A stretch of 27,504 nt of DNA, taken from assembly GCA_041389525.1 (NCBI GenBank), contig JAWKRR010000083.1:1-27504 (forward strand), read 5' to 3'. Every line of letters starts with the position of its first letter. The first letter of the stretch is position 1. Shown here in pieces: positions 14,391-22,800 of this stretch. Source of the stretch: JACKFB01 sp041389525. Lineage in GTDB: Bacteria > Myxococcota_A > UBA9042 > PHBI01 > JACKFB01. The notes under the pieces are model-generated. The model was not told the DNA's origin. It saw only the letters and a list, made by a program, of their open reading frames with translations, and searched no databases. Made by a program: the position numbers and the translations under genes.

Positions 14391-15992
14391 ATGGCGCAGG
14401 GCGGGGCGCGAAAGGCGACGACAGCGGGGACGGGAGCGCGCGGGGAGGTCCCCGAGGCGCTGGCGCGGCTGCGGGCGATGTTCGACGCGCGGGCGCTGGG
14501 GCCCGCCGACCTGGACGGGGCCTTCTGGCTGGACCTCGTGGCCGAGCCGCCCGCGTCCACGGGGCCGGCCGAACACTACGAGCTTCTGGCCTACGACGCG
14601 CTGGTCCGCGTGCGGCCGGAGTGGGCGTGCATCTGCCTGCGGGCCGCGGCCGAGAGCTACGAGGAGGGTGAGCGGACGAAGGAGGCGAAGGCGGCGACGG
14701 CGCGCGCCGACCAGGTGCGGGCGGAGTGTTTCCCGTCCTACGCGTCGGAGGACGAGCGGCTGACGGAGGTGGCGGCGTGGGCGCGGGCGCGGGCGGCCGA
14801 GTGGTTTCGGCTGGCCGACGAGGGCGCGGCCTCGGAGCTGCGAGGCGATGGCGCGCTCTCTGACGGTGGCGCGGCCCTCGCCAGCGGGGCGGTCGCGCTG
14901 CGCCTCCGGTGGCTCTTCCGGCAGCAGGCCAGCGTCGACCAGGGGGTCGAGCTGGCTCTAGACCAGCTGGCGTCTGCCCTCCGCCTCGAATCGCGCGACC
15001 GGCTGCTGCTCATCCTGCTCGCGGCGATCGCCCGGGACGCGGTGTTTGAGGCCATGGTCCGTTCGCGGACCGGTGCTGACGCCTCCGCGGCGCTGATCGC
15101 GTCGCTGCTGGCCGACGAGGACGCCGCCCAGGCGCCGCTGCTCGCGCGATTCGACGTGCGGGCGCCTCTGGTCCGGTTTGGGCTGGTCCGCCTCGTGCCG
15201 CCACCCAGCCACGAGGACGCGGCCCTGCAGGATTGCGCCGTGCGCCTCGACGACAGCGTCCTCGCCGCGGCCGAGCGGCGCGACCACTGGCCGCCAGTGC
15301 TCGCGGACGTCGCCCGCCTCCTCGAAGGCGCTTCAGAGGCGGAGCTGCAGCTACACCGCGGCACGACCGCCGCGATCCGCGCGGCGGCCCACGTCGCTGG
15401 CGCGACAAGCGTGGTCCTGCGCTCCACCAGCGTCCGGAGCAGCCGCATCGCTGCGCGCAGCTTCGCCAGCGGCTCTGGGCGCCCGCTCATCGACCTCCAC
15501 GCCGCCGATCTCGGGCTGGCTCAGCTCGCCCCGACGCTGCGCGCGCTGAGCCGCGAGGTGCGCCTGCGTGGGGCGGTCCTCTTCGTCGACCTCGCGGACG
15601 GCGCGGACTCACAAGCCCGCAGCGGCCTCGTCGCAGCGCTCGACCGCCTCGGCGCGGGCGGCGGCCCCGTCGTGTTTCACGCGCCGGCCGAGGGCGACGA
15701 CCCCCTGCTGCGATCCCTCGAAAACCCAGTCGAGATCTCGCTGTTTGCGCCGACGCCCCAAGCGCGACGGGCTTGCTGGGAGTTGGCCCTCGACGCCCTC
15801 GACCTGCCCCGCGTGGCCGACAGCCCGGAGTTGCTGGCCCACCCGTTGGACCCGGCCGCCATCGCCCACGTCGTCGCGCTGGTCGCAACCCAGGCGAGGC
15901 TAACCACACCGTCGGGACGGCGCCCGAGGATCTCCGCCGCGGCCCTGCTCGTCATGGCGCAGCGCCTCTACCCGCAGCCCGCAGGCTCCTGA
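14391..15992 (+). CDS. Degenerate AAA protein (pseudo-ATPase related to the neighbouring ATPase)
   Basis: A 533-residue protein whose residues about 190-500 follow the N-terminal domain and first AAA module of the 711-residue ATPase at 17540-19675. APLVRFGL (258-265) is identical in both. GRPLIDLHAADL matches GRPLLSLSASDL, LRGAVLFVDLADG matches LRDAVVLVDECDA, and FAPTPQARRACWEL matches EMPTPLLRQQIWEV. The ATP-site residues are lost: Walker A GPPGTGKT is STSVRSSR here (345-352; catalytic Lys replaced by Ser351), the Walker B Glu is Leu401 and the sensor-1 LTTN is replaced by VFHA. The first 190 residues are a separate TPR-like helical region. ATG 14391 has GGGAG about 5 nt upstream. It converges on the solenoid gene, 27 bp apart. 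A regulatory or structural partner of the active ATPase is inferred. Confidence 0.75.
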   Translation: MAQGGARKATTAGTGARGEVPEALARLRAMFDARALGPADLDGAFWLDLVAEPPASTGPAEHYELLAYDALVRVRPEWACICLRAAAESYEEGERTKEAKAATARADQVRAECFPSYASEDERLTEVAAWARARAAEWFRLADEGAASELRGDGALSDGGAALASGAVALRLRWLFRQQASVDQGVELALDQLASALRLESRDRLLLILLAAIARDAVFEAMVRSRTGADASAALIASLLADEDAAQAPLLARFDVRAPLVRFGLVRLVPPPSHEDAALQDCAVRLDDSVLAAAERRDHWPPVLADVARLLEGASEAELQLHRGTTAAIRAAAHVAGATSVVLRSTSVRSSRIAARSFASGSGRPLIDLHAADLGLAQLAPTLRALSREVRLRGAVLFVDLADGADSQARSGLVAALDRLGAGGGPVVFHAPAEGDDPLLRSLENPVEISLFAPTPQARRACWELALDALDLPRVADSPELLAHPLDPAAIAHVVALVATQARLTTPSGRRPRISAAALLVMAQRLYPQPAGS

Positions 15993-16019
15993 CGGCCGCG
16001 GCGGCGCCAACCCGCGCGC

Positions 16020-17537
16020 TCAGCCGTCGCCGCCGGAGCCCCGCACCTGCGCCATGAACCTCGCGATGGCGCCCTCGAACTCGGCCTTGCCCCAGCCGGC
16101 CTGAAGCTCGGCGGCGATGGCGTCGAAGGTCTGCACCGCGCCGGGCGCCCCCATGCCGAGCACCCGGCTCCGGGCCGGCACCAGCTCGGCCACCGCGGCG
16201 TCGAGGTCCTCGTGGGCGTCGAAGTACGCGACGCGGTTCACCACAGCCTGCACATAGAGCCGCGCGTCGCCCAGCTCGACGCCCGTGTCGCGCGCCAGAC
16301 CCAGCGCCGTGAGCGCGCGCTCGTCGTCGGAGTCGAGCCCCACGCACTGGGCCCAGCCGACCAGCGCGTATCCCAGCTCGCGCTCGTAGCCCGCCTCGGC
16401 GCCGGCGAGCTCGAGGGCCTTCGCGAACCACTCCAGCGCCTCTTCGGCGCGGTCAGCGGCGAGGAGCACCTGGCCGCGCGTGAGCACGGTTCGCGGGAGC
16501 ATCTCGGGCACGACGTTGGCGGCCACCCCGGCGACGTCATCGACCACGGTCAGCGCGTCGTCGAATCGGCCGAGCTGGGCCCAGGCCATCGCCTGCTCGA
16601 GGCACGCGCGGCAGTACGCGGGCGGCGCCTCGGCCGCGTAGGCCACCGCCGCGACCCGGCCGGCGAGCTCCGCGAGCCGCTGGTAGTCGCCGGCGTCCAG
16701 GGCCCCGGCCTGCAGGCGCCGGGCGGCCGTCCGCGCCGGCTCGACCGCGACGTTCACTTCGGCGGCTTCCAGGGCCCGCATCCAAAATACGTCGGTACCG
16801 TCAGGCGTTTTCGACGGGTCCGCGGTGGCCTGGAGCTCCAGCAGCCCGGCCTCCAAGACCAGGACCTCGGCCAGCGCCGGGTGCTCGGTCGCCCGCGCCA
16901 GCTCCGCCGCCTTCGCCACCAGCGGCAAGGCCGCCTGGACCAGGGTCGACAGGTCCAGGTCCTCGGCCTGGCGCTGGAGCGCTTCAAGGCGCTCTGCCCA
17001 CGCGGCCCCCGCTCGGTCTAGCCCGACGGCGTCTCGCGGCGCGTCGCGCAGCAGCGCGGCCAGCGCGTCGGTGGCCGCCGACGTCGACTCGAGGATCTTC
17101 GACAGGGGCTCCACCAGCCGCGGCTCAGCGAGGATCGCCAGCCCTTCTTCGAGGAGGTCCCGCGCAGGCGAGTCCGCCCCCGCCGCCGCCAGCGCCGCCG
17201 CCGCCATGGCCTCCCGCGCCTCAGCCCACGCGTCCAACGCCCCGCGAACCCGCCCGAGATCGAGCCCGGCCGCATCCAACGCCCCCGCCTGGGCAGCCAG
17301 CCAGCCGGTGATCTCCCCGGCGACCTCCGGCCCGACCAGCCCGCTCTGTCGCGCGCGGTCCACGACGGCCTCGACGCGGGCGGCGGCCAGCGCGTCGTCG
17401 GGCTCGTCCAGGGCGTCGGCCACCTCGCGCAAGACAGCCGCCTGCTCGCCCGGCAAGGCAGACGCCACCTGCCTGAGCCGCTCGGGGTCGACCGCCGCGC
17501 GCAGCGTCCCCAGGTCTGGCTGCGATGGGCCTGCCAC
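16020..17537 (-). CDS. TPR-like alpha-solenoid protein, last gene of the DUF4157/AAA block
   Basis: A 505-residue Ala-rich helical protein. The N-terminal 250 residues look like helical bundles. From about 290 onward there are degenerate tetratricopeptide-like units: CLEQAMAWAQLGRFDDALTV, RGQVLLAADRAEEALEWFAK with ALELAGAE, and a final LYVQAVVNRVAYFDAHEDLD unit. There is no signal peptide, membrane segment or catalytic motif. The GTG at 17537 begins 2 nt after the stop of the two-module ATPase, so the two are almost certainly co-transcribed and coupled. A cofactor or adaptor for the ATPase is inferred from this coupling; no family was recognised by name. Confidence 0.75.
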   Translation of the reverse strand: MAGPSQPDLGTLRAAVDPERLRQVASALPGEQAAVLREVADALDEPDDALAAARVEAVVDRARQSGLVGPEVAGEITGWLAAQAGALDAAGLDLGRVRGALDAWAEAREAMAAAALAAAGADSPARDLLEEGLAILAEPRLVEPLSKILESTSAATDALAALLRDAPRDAVGLDRAGAAWAERLEALQRQAEDLDLSTLVQAALPLVAKAAELARATEHPALAEVLVLEAGLLELQATADPSKTPDGTDVFWMRALEAAEVNVAVEPARTAARRLQAGALDAGDYQRLAELAGRVAAVAYAAEAPPAYCRACLEQAMAWAQLGRFDDALTVVDDVAGVAANVVPEMLPRTVLTRGQVLLAADRAEEALEWFAKALELAGAEAGYERELGYALVGWAQCVGLDSDDERALTALGLARDTGVELGDARLYVQAVVNRVAYFDAHEDLDAAVAELVPARSRVLGMGAPGAVQTFDAIAAELQAGWGKAEFEGAIARFMAQVRGSGGDG

Positions 17538-17539
17538 GC

Positions 17540-19675
17540 TCAGGCCCCGTCGCCGGCGGCGGCGATGGCGCGCTCAGCGAGGACGGTCTCCCGGGCGCGC
17601 GGAGGCAAGGGCTTCCAGTCGGGGTCGCGGGTCAGCTTACCCGCCGCCTTCAGCTCGTCTCGGCACGACTGCATCAGCACCCCGTGGCTCAGCGGGACGT
17701 CGAGCTCGCACGCCCGGTACGCCGCCCGCACCAGCGCGTTCTTTATCATGCCGCCGGTCAGCTCAAAGCGTCGCGCGAGCTCACCCCACTCGACATCCGA
17801 CGCGAGCGGCGTCTCCTGCGGGCACAAGGTCTCCCAGATGCGGCGCCGCTCGTCCTCTTTCGGATCCTCGAAGGTCACGCGGAACTGGAGGCGCCGGATC
17901 AGCGCGCGGTCGAGGTTTCCGAAGAAGTTGGTGGTCAGGATGGCGACGCCTGGGAAGCGTTCGATCTCCTGCAGCAGCAGGTTGACCTCCATGTTGGCGG
18001 CGCGGTCGTTGGAGGAGCGCGTCTCCTGGGTGCGCGCGCCGAAGAGCGAGTCGGCCTCGTCGAAGAGGAGCATCGCGTGGCTGATGCGCGCCTGCTGGAA
18101 GATCGCCTTGATGTTCTTCTCGGTCTCGCCCATCCACTTGGACACGACCTCCGGCAGATTCACGCGATAGAGCGGGCGATCCAGCTCGCCGGCGATGATC
18201 TCGGCGCACAGCGTCTTTCCGGTGCCTGGCGGCCCGTCGAAGAGGACCGTGATCCCCTTGCCGGTGACGAGCTTGCGGCCGAACCCCCAGTGATTCAGCA
18301 GCTTCGCCTGGTTGCGCATGGCGCGAATGATCTCGACGACATTCTCGCGGGTCTCGTCGCGTAGCACAATGTCAGACAGACGTAGATGCGTCGTGGTTCG
18401 CACGGTGAGCTCTTCGAGCGCATATCGCAGCTGCGAACGGCAGCCCTCCTCGAGCAGCGCCATGGTCACGAGCGGCGCGCGAGGGTTGCGCGCGAGGGCC
18501 CGGTTCACCGCGACCAGGATGGCGTTCTTGATGGCGCCGCCTGGGAAATCGTAGAGGTTCGCGAGGGAGACGAGGTCGATGTCGTCGGCCAGCGGCACCC
18601 CGGGCGGCAGGTGGACCTCCCAGATCTGCTGGCGCAGCAGCGGGGTCGGCATCTCGAAGCGCAGGTCGAAGATGATGCGGCGGTCCAGCCCCTCGTCGAG
18701 CGCGTCGGGGTGATTCGTCGTCAGGATGAGGATGCCGTCGTGGCGTTCGAGGGCCTTGAACGCCGCCGCCTTGCGGTTGTCGCCCTTTCGCAGGAGCGCG
18801 TCGCACTCGTCGACCAGCACCACGGCGTCGCGCAGGGTGGCCTCGTTGAAGAGGTCGGTCAGGGCGTTGTCGATGCCTTCGCGCTCCGGGAGGTCGGAGG
18901 CCGAGAGGCTCAGCAGGGGCCGCCCCAGGTGCGCCGCCAGCGCCTGCGCCAGAAGGGTCTTCCCGGTGCCCGGCGGCCCGGAGAACATCAGCGTCAGCCC
19001 GCGCCCGTAAGGCAGGACCTGGTCGAACCCCCACTCGCCGATGATCTCGCGGTACCGCGCGTGCTGCTCGACCAGCTCGCGCACCTGGTCGCGGTGGCCC
19101 GGCTCCAGGATGACGTTCAGCAGCGAGACGCTGGGGTACTCGAGCTGCGCGATTCGCCCGACGCTGTCTGACAGATCGTGCTCTCGCAGGATGAAGCGCA
19201 GGGTGGGCGCGGACAGCTCGAGCCGCCGCCCGAGCAGCCCGCCGCTGCTGCCGAGCTCCGAGCGCCCCACCTCCAGCAGCCCGAAGCGCACGAGCGGCGC
19301 GTCCGGCAGCAGCTTTCGCCGCGCCTTCACCCGGGCCTCGGGCCCGTCGCAGAAGCGGTCCATCGCGACGCGAACGCTGATCGCCCGCCCGAAGGTCTCC
19401 TGGCCCGCGTCCATCAGGCGCTTGGTCAGCCCCGGCTCGATGTGCGGCGCCAACGCCAGCATCAGGCAGCGCAGCTCGAAGCTGTCGAGGCGGAACCGCT
19501 CGGAGAGCTGCGCCAGCGGCAGATCCTCGCTGACCCGCCGCCGCAGCTCGTCCTCGAACACGTCCCAGCGCGCGCCCGCGGCCGCCAAGGTCTCGGCGTC
19601 CTGCGCCGTCAGCACGTCGCAGATCGCCGCGACGCCGCGCACCACCAAGTCCAGATTCGGATCGTTTCCCGTCAT
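17540..19675 (-). CDS. Two-module AAA+ ATPase of the DUF4157/eCIS-associated type
   Basis: A 711-residue cytoplasmic ATPase. Residues 1-215 form an N-terminal helical domain (DLPLAQLSERFRLDSFELRC, DAPLVRFGL), seen in ATPases encoded with extracellular contractile injection systems. AAA module 1: Walker A GPPGTGKT (233-240), Walker B VVLVDECD (285-292), sensor-1 Asn321, arginine pair 332-333. AAA module 2: GPPGTGKT (481-488), LLFDEAD (536-542), sensor-1 Asn583, Arg594-595, with a KWMGETEKN pore-region motif as in CDC48/spastin-type AAA. Both sites look competent. The ATG at 19675 lies 151 bp after the DUF4157 gene; the solenoid gene follows after 2 nt. Remodelling or loading of the DUF4157 protein is inferred. 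Confidence 0.9.
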   Translation of the reverse strand: MTGNDPNLDLVVRGVAAICDVLTAQDAETLAAAGARWDVFEDELRRRVSEDLPLAQLSERFRLDSFELRCLMLALAPHIEPGLTKRLMDAGQETFGRAISVRVAMDRFCDGPEARVKARRKLLPDAPLVRFGLLEVGRSELGSSGGLLGRRLELSAPTLRFILREHDLSDSVGRIAQLEYPSVSLLNVILEPGHRDQVRELVEQHARYREIIGEWGFDQVLPYGRGLTLMFSGPPGTGKTLLAQALAAHLGRPLLSLSASDLPEREGIDNALTDLFNEATLRDAVVLVDECDALLRKGDNRKAAAFKALERHDGILILTTNHPDALDEGLDRRIIFDLRFEMPTPLLRQQIWEVHLPPGVPLADDIDLVSLANLYDFPGGAIKNAILVAVNRALARNPRAPLVTMALLEEGCRSQLRYALEELTVRTTTHLRLSDIVLRDETRENVVEIIRAMRNQAKLLNHWGFGRKLVTGKGITVLFDGPPGTGKTLCAEIIAGELDRPLYRVNLPEVVSKWMGETEKNIKAIFQQARISHAMLLFDEADSLFGARTQETRSSNDRAANMEVNLLLQEIERFPGVAILTTNFFGNLDRALIRRLQFRVTFEDPKEDERRRIWETLCPQETPLASDVEWGELARRFELTGGMIKNALVRAAYRACELDVPLSHGVLMQSCRDELKAAGKLTRDPDWKPLPPRARETVLAERAIAAAGDGA

Positions 19676-19826
19676 GCCCTGCTACGCCCTTCCCCCGAAA
19701 CGCCCGCCGTCCCCAGCGACCCCGCCGCCGACAGAATCCGCCCGACCCCGTCCGCGCCCGGTGCCCCCGGCCCCCACGCACCCTGAGCCGAGTCGAAGCG
19801 CCGACGCCGCGAGCCACCGCACCGCC
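19676..19826 (-). other. 151-bp gap between the DUF4157 and ATPase genes, with a REP-like motif
   Basis: No open frame of interest here. At 19781-19800 lies CCCTGAGCCGAGTCGAAGCG, which resembles short interspersed motifs of the CCCTGAGC...GTCGAAG kind that I recall from many bacterial genomes. The rest is GC-rich with no clear promoter, so the ATPase pair may be read from upstream. Confidence 0.35.
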
Positions 19827-22800
19827 CTAGGCGCCGCCCTTGCCCTGGTAGTCCTGCCGCTTCTTCTTGTACGCCGCCGCCCACTCGCTAAACGTCGCCA
19901 GCCCCGCGTTGAACTCGCCGCCCTTCGCCTCCGCCTTGGCCTTCTTCTCATCCGCCGCGACGAGCTGCTGCGCCTTGATCATCTGTATCTCGATCCGCGT
20001 CGCCCGGTCCCGCTGCGTCTTCTCCTCCAGCGCCTTCCGGTCCCCGTCGATCTTCGACTCCAGCGCCGCCTGGCACTGCAGCTGCGCCTCCAGCACCTGA
20101 ATCTGCTGCTGCGCCGCCGCCGCCGACTGCGCCTTCGTGTCCTTCGCGTCGTCGTCCGCCTTGTCCTGCGCCTTCCCGGAGTCCTTGCCCGCCCCCTCGG
20201 TCGTCCCCTTCGGCGGCTTGTCGTCCACGTTGTCGTCGGACTTGGCGATCTTCGACGCCACCTCCCCCACGACCCCGCCCTGCTCAGCGCTCGACTTCTT
20301 CGTCCCGACCTCCTTGCCGGTCACCTTGCCGTGCCGCTCCTGCGCCTTCGCCTTACCCGCCTGAATGATCGGCGCCTGCGCCGCCGCCTCCTTCTTGGCC
20401 GCGTCACCCTCCACCGCGTTCAAGCTCTCTTCCTGCCGAATGCACTCATCGGCCACCAGCTCCGCCTGATACGCCTTGTACGCGGACGCCCAGTGGTGCT
20501 CGTAGTCGATGGCCGCCTCCTGCGCCTCCACGAAGAGCGCCCCGAGCACCGCCGGGTCATGGGTGGGCGGGTCGCTCAGCAAATCCCCGTAAGTCGGCCC
20601 CAGCGTCAGCCCCATGACGAAGTCGCTCGAGTTCTGCCCCACCCCGGAGGCGACCGTCGCCGCCTGCTCGTACCAGGCCTTGTCAGCCTCTTTCGCCTTG
20701 GCATCCCGCAGCAGCACGTCCTCAGCGCTCGGCCCCGCCGGCTGCTTGGCCTTGTCGTCCTTGGTCGCCCGCCGCTCCATGTTCTCTTTTTGCGCCGCGT
20801 CCTTGTCCCCGCCGATCCCCAGGTGCCCGCCCACCGTCTGGTCCAGATGCGTCAGCGCGGTCCACAGCTCCGTCAGCGAGTCGAGCACGTCCCCGTCGGC
20901 CAACCCCTCCATCAAGCTCTTGTAGGCCGACCCCACTCCGCCGGTCGCGTTGCCCGAGCTGGTCGACCGCGACAGCCGCTGATCGCCCGTCTGCATGTTC
21001 TTGAGGTGCTCCGCCTGCATCCGCGCGCTGCGACCGCTCGACTTCTCGTCGCTCAGCGCTCCCTTCGCCTCGTCGATGGCCGCGTCCCCCGTCGCCTTCG
21101 CGTCCCGCCGCTCCTTGGGCGCGTTCTTCACGACCTTCTCCGCGTCGTGCAGGGCCTTCTTCGCGGCCGTCAGCTCCTTCTTCGCCGCCTCCGTCTTCGC
21201 GTTCGCCTCCGCCAGCTCCTTCTTGGCTTGGTCGTGCGCGCGCGCCAGGTCCGCCGCGCTCTTTAGCCCCTTGATCTCCTCGTCGCGGTTCTTCGGCGCG
21301 GTGACCTGCTGCTTCGCCTGCTCCTTGGCCGCCCCCCGCTCCGCGCTCTTCGCCTTCGCCTCGTTCGCCTTGGCCTCCGCCTGCAGCTGCGACGTCATCG
21401 CCTTGGTCCGCTCGGCCTGCTCCCGGGTCTTCTCGATCTGCGCGCTCTGAGTCGCGATCTGCCCCTCGACCTCCCCGACCTCCGAGTCCAGCCGCTTGGC
21501 CTCCTCGAGCTTCGTCTTCGCCGCCGACTGCTGCTCCCCGCACTTCTTCGCCAGGTCGGGGATGTACCCCTCGCCCATCACCGCGTCGAAGCCGACCTTG
21601 ATCTCCCCGCGCAGCACGACCCCATCGCTCTCCACCCGGATGATCCGCGCGTTGTCGATGACGGTCCCCCCAGCCAACTTCACCGTGACCGTGGTCCCCT
21701 TCGCGACCGCCTGGAGGTGCTTGCGGTCCCTGGCGCTGCCCTCCTCGATGCGCTGCGCCTCCGCCTTCGCCTCCGCCGACGCCAGCTTCTTCTGGTCCAT
21801 CGCGCTCTGCATCCCCTCGAGCGCCGCCTTCTCGCCGGTGAGCTTCTCCCGCGCCGCGATCTCCGCCCGCGCCTTCTCAGCCGCCGCCTTCGCGTCCGCG
21901 GCCTCCCGCTTCAGCTCGGCCTCGCGCACCTTCGCCTTCTCCGACTTCTTCAGCGCCTTCTCGTGCTCCTTCTGCTCGCGCGCCGCCTTGGCCTTCAAGT
22001 CCTTCGCCTTCTGCTCGTAGGCCTCCGCGCTCTCGTCGAGCCCGTTCTTCGCCCTCTTCGCTTCCCGCTCCAGAGCGCGCTTCGCCTCGGCCTCCGACTG
22101 GCGCTTCTTGAACTCCGTCTCCGACTCGCCCTTCTTCTTCTTCAGCTCCGGCAGCGCCTCCGCGGCCGCCTTCGCCTTCGCGTCGACCTCCCCGACCGCC
22201 TTCTTCTTCGCGTCCTTCGCGTCCTTCACGGCCTGCTTCTTGTCGTCCAAGTCGCCGTCGGGATCCCCCTCCGACGCCCGCTTGTGCACGGCCTCCGCCT
22301 CGCTGTCGTCACCCCGCCGCTTCTGAATCGCCGCAAGCTGCGCGTCGATCTTCGCCACGACGGCCTCGTGTCGCGACTCCCCGTCCATGTGCGCCTTCAG
22401 CGCCTTCGCGCTCGCCAGCTCGGCCTGGGCCGCCTCTTTCTTCAGCCGCGCCACGTCGCCGCCGGGGTCCGCCACCCCCTCCGGAGCCCCGCCCTCGCCC
22501 TGCTGCGCCTTCGCCTTGCTCTGCGCCTCCGCCAGCGCCTTCTGAATCCGCGCCGCCTCCGCGTCCGCCTTCTTCAGCGCCGTCTCCAGCGCCGCCACCC
22601 GCTCAGCGCTCTTGGTCTTGTCCGCCTTGAGCTCATCGATGACGTGCGCGCTGCCAAGCTGGCCCCCCTTCACCGGGTGCCGCAGGTGGTCGCCCATCTC
22701 CTGCGTCGCCCGCTTCAGCTCACCGACCGACCCGCGAATATCCGACAGCGTCTGCTTCACCGTGTGGGTGACGTTTTCCCAGACGGCCTTCCGCGCCTTC

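Noticed and set aside
15991..16028. GACGGC/GCCGTC arms between the pseudo-ATPase and the solenoid gene as a shared terminator
   Set aside because: A 6-bp stem with a 26-nt loop that extends into the solenoid coding end; not distinguishable from chance.
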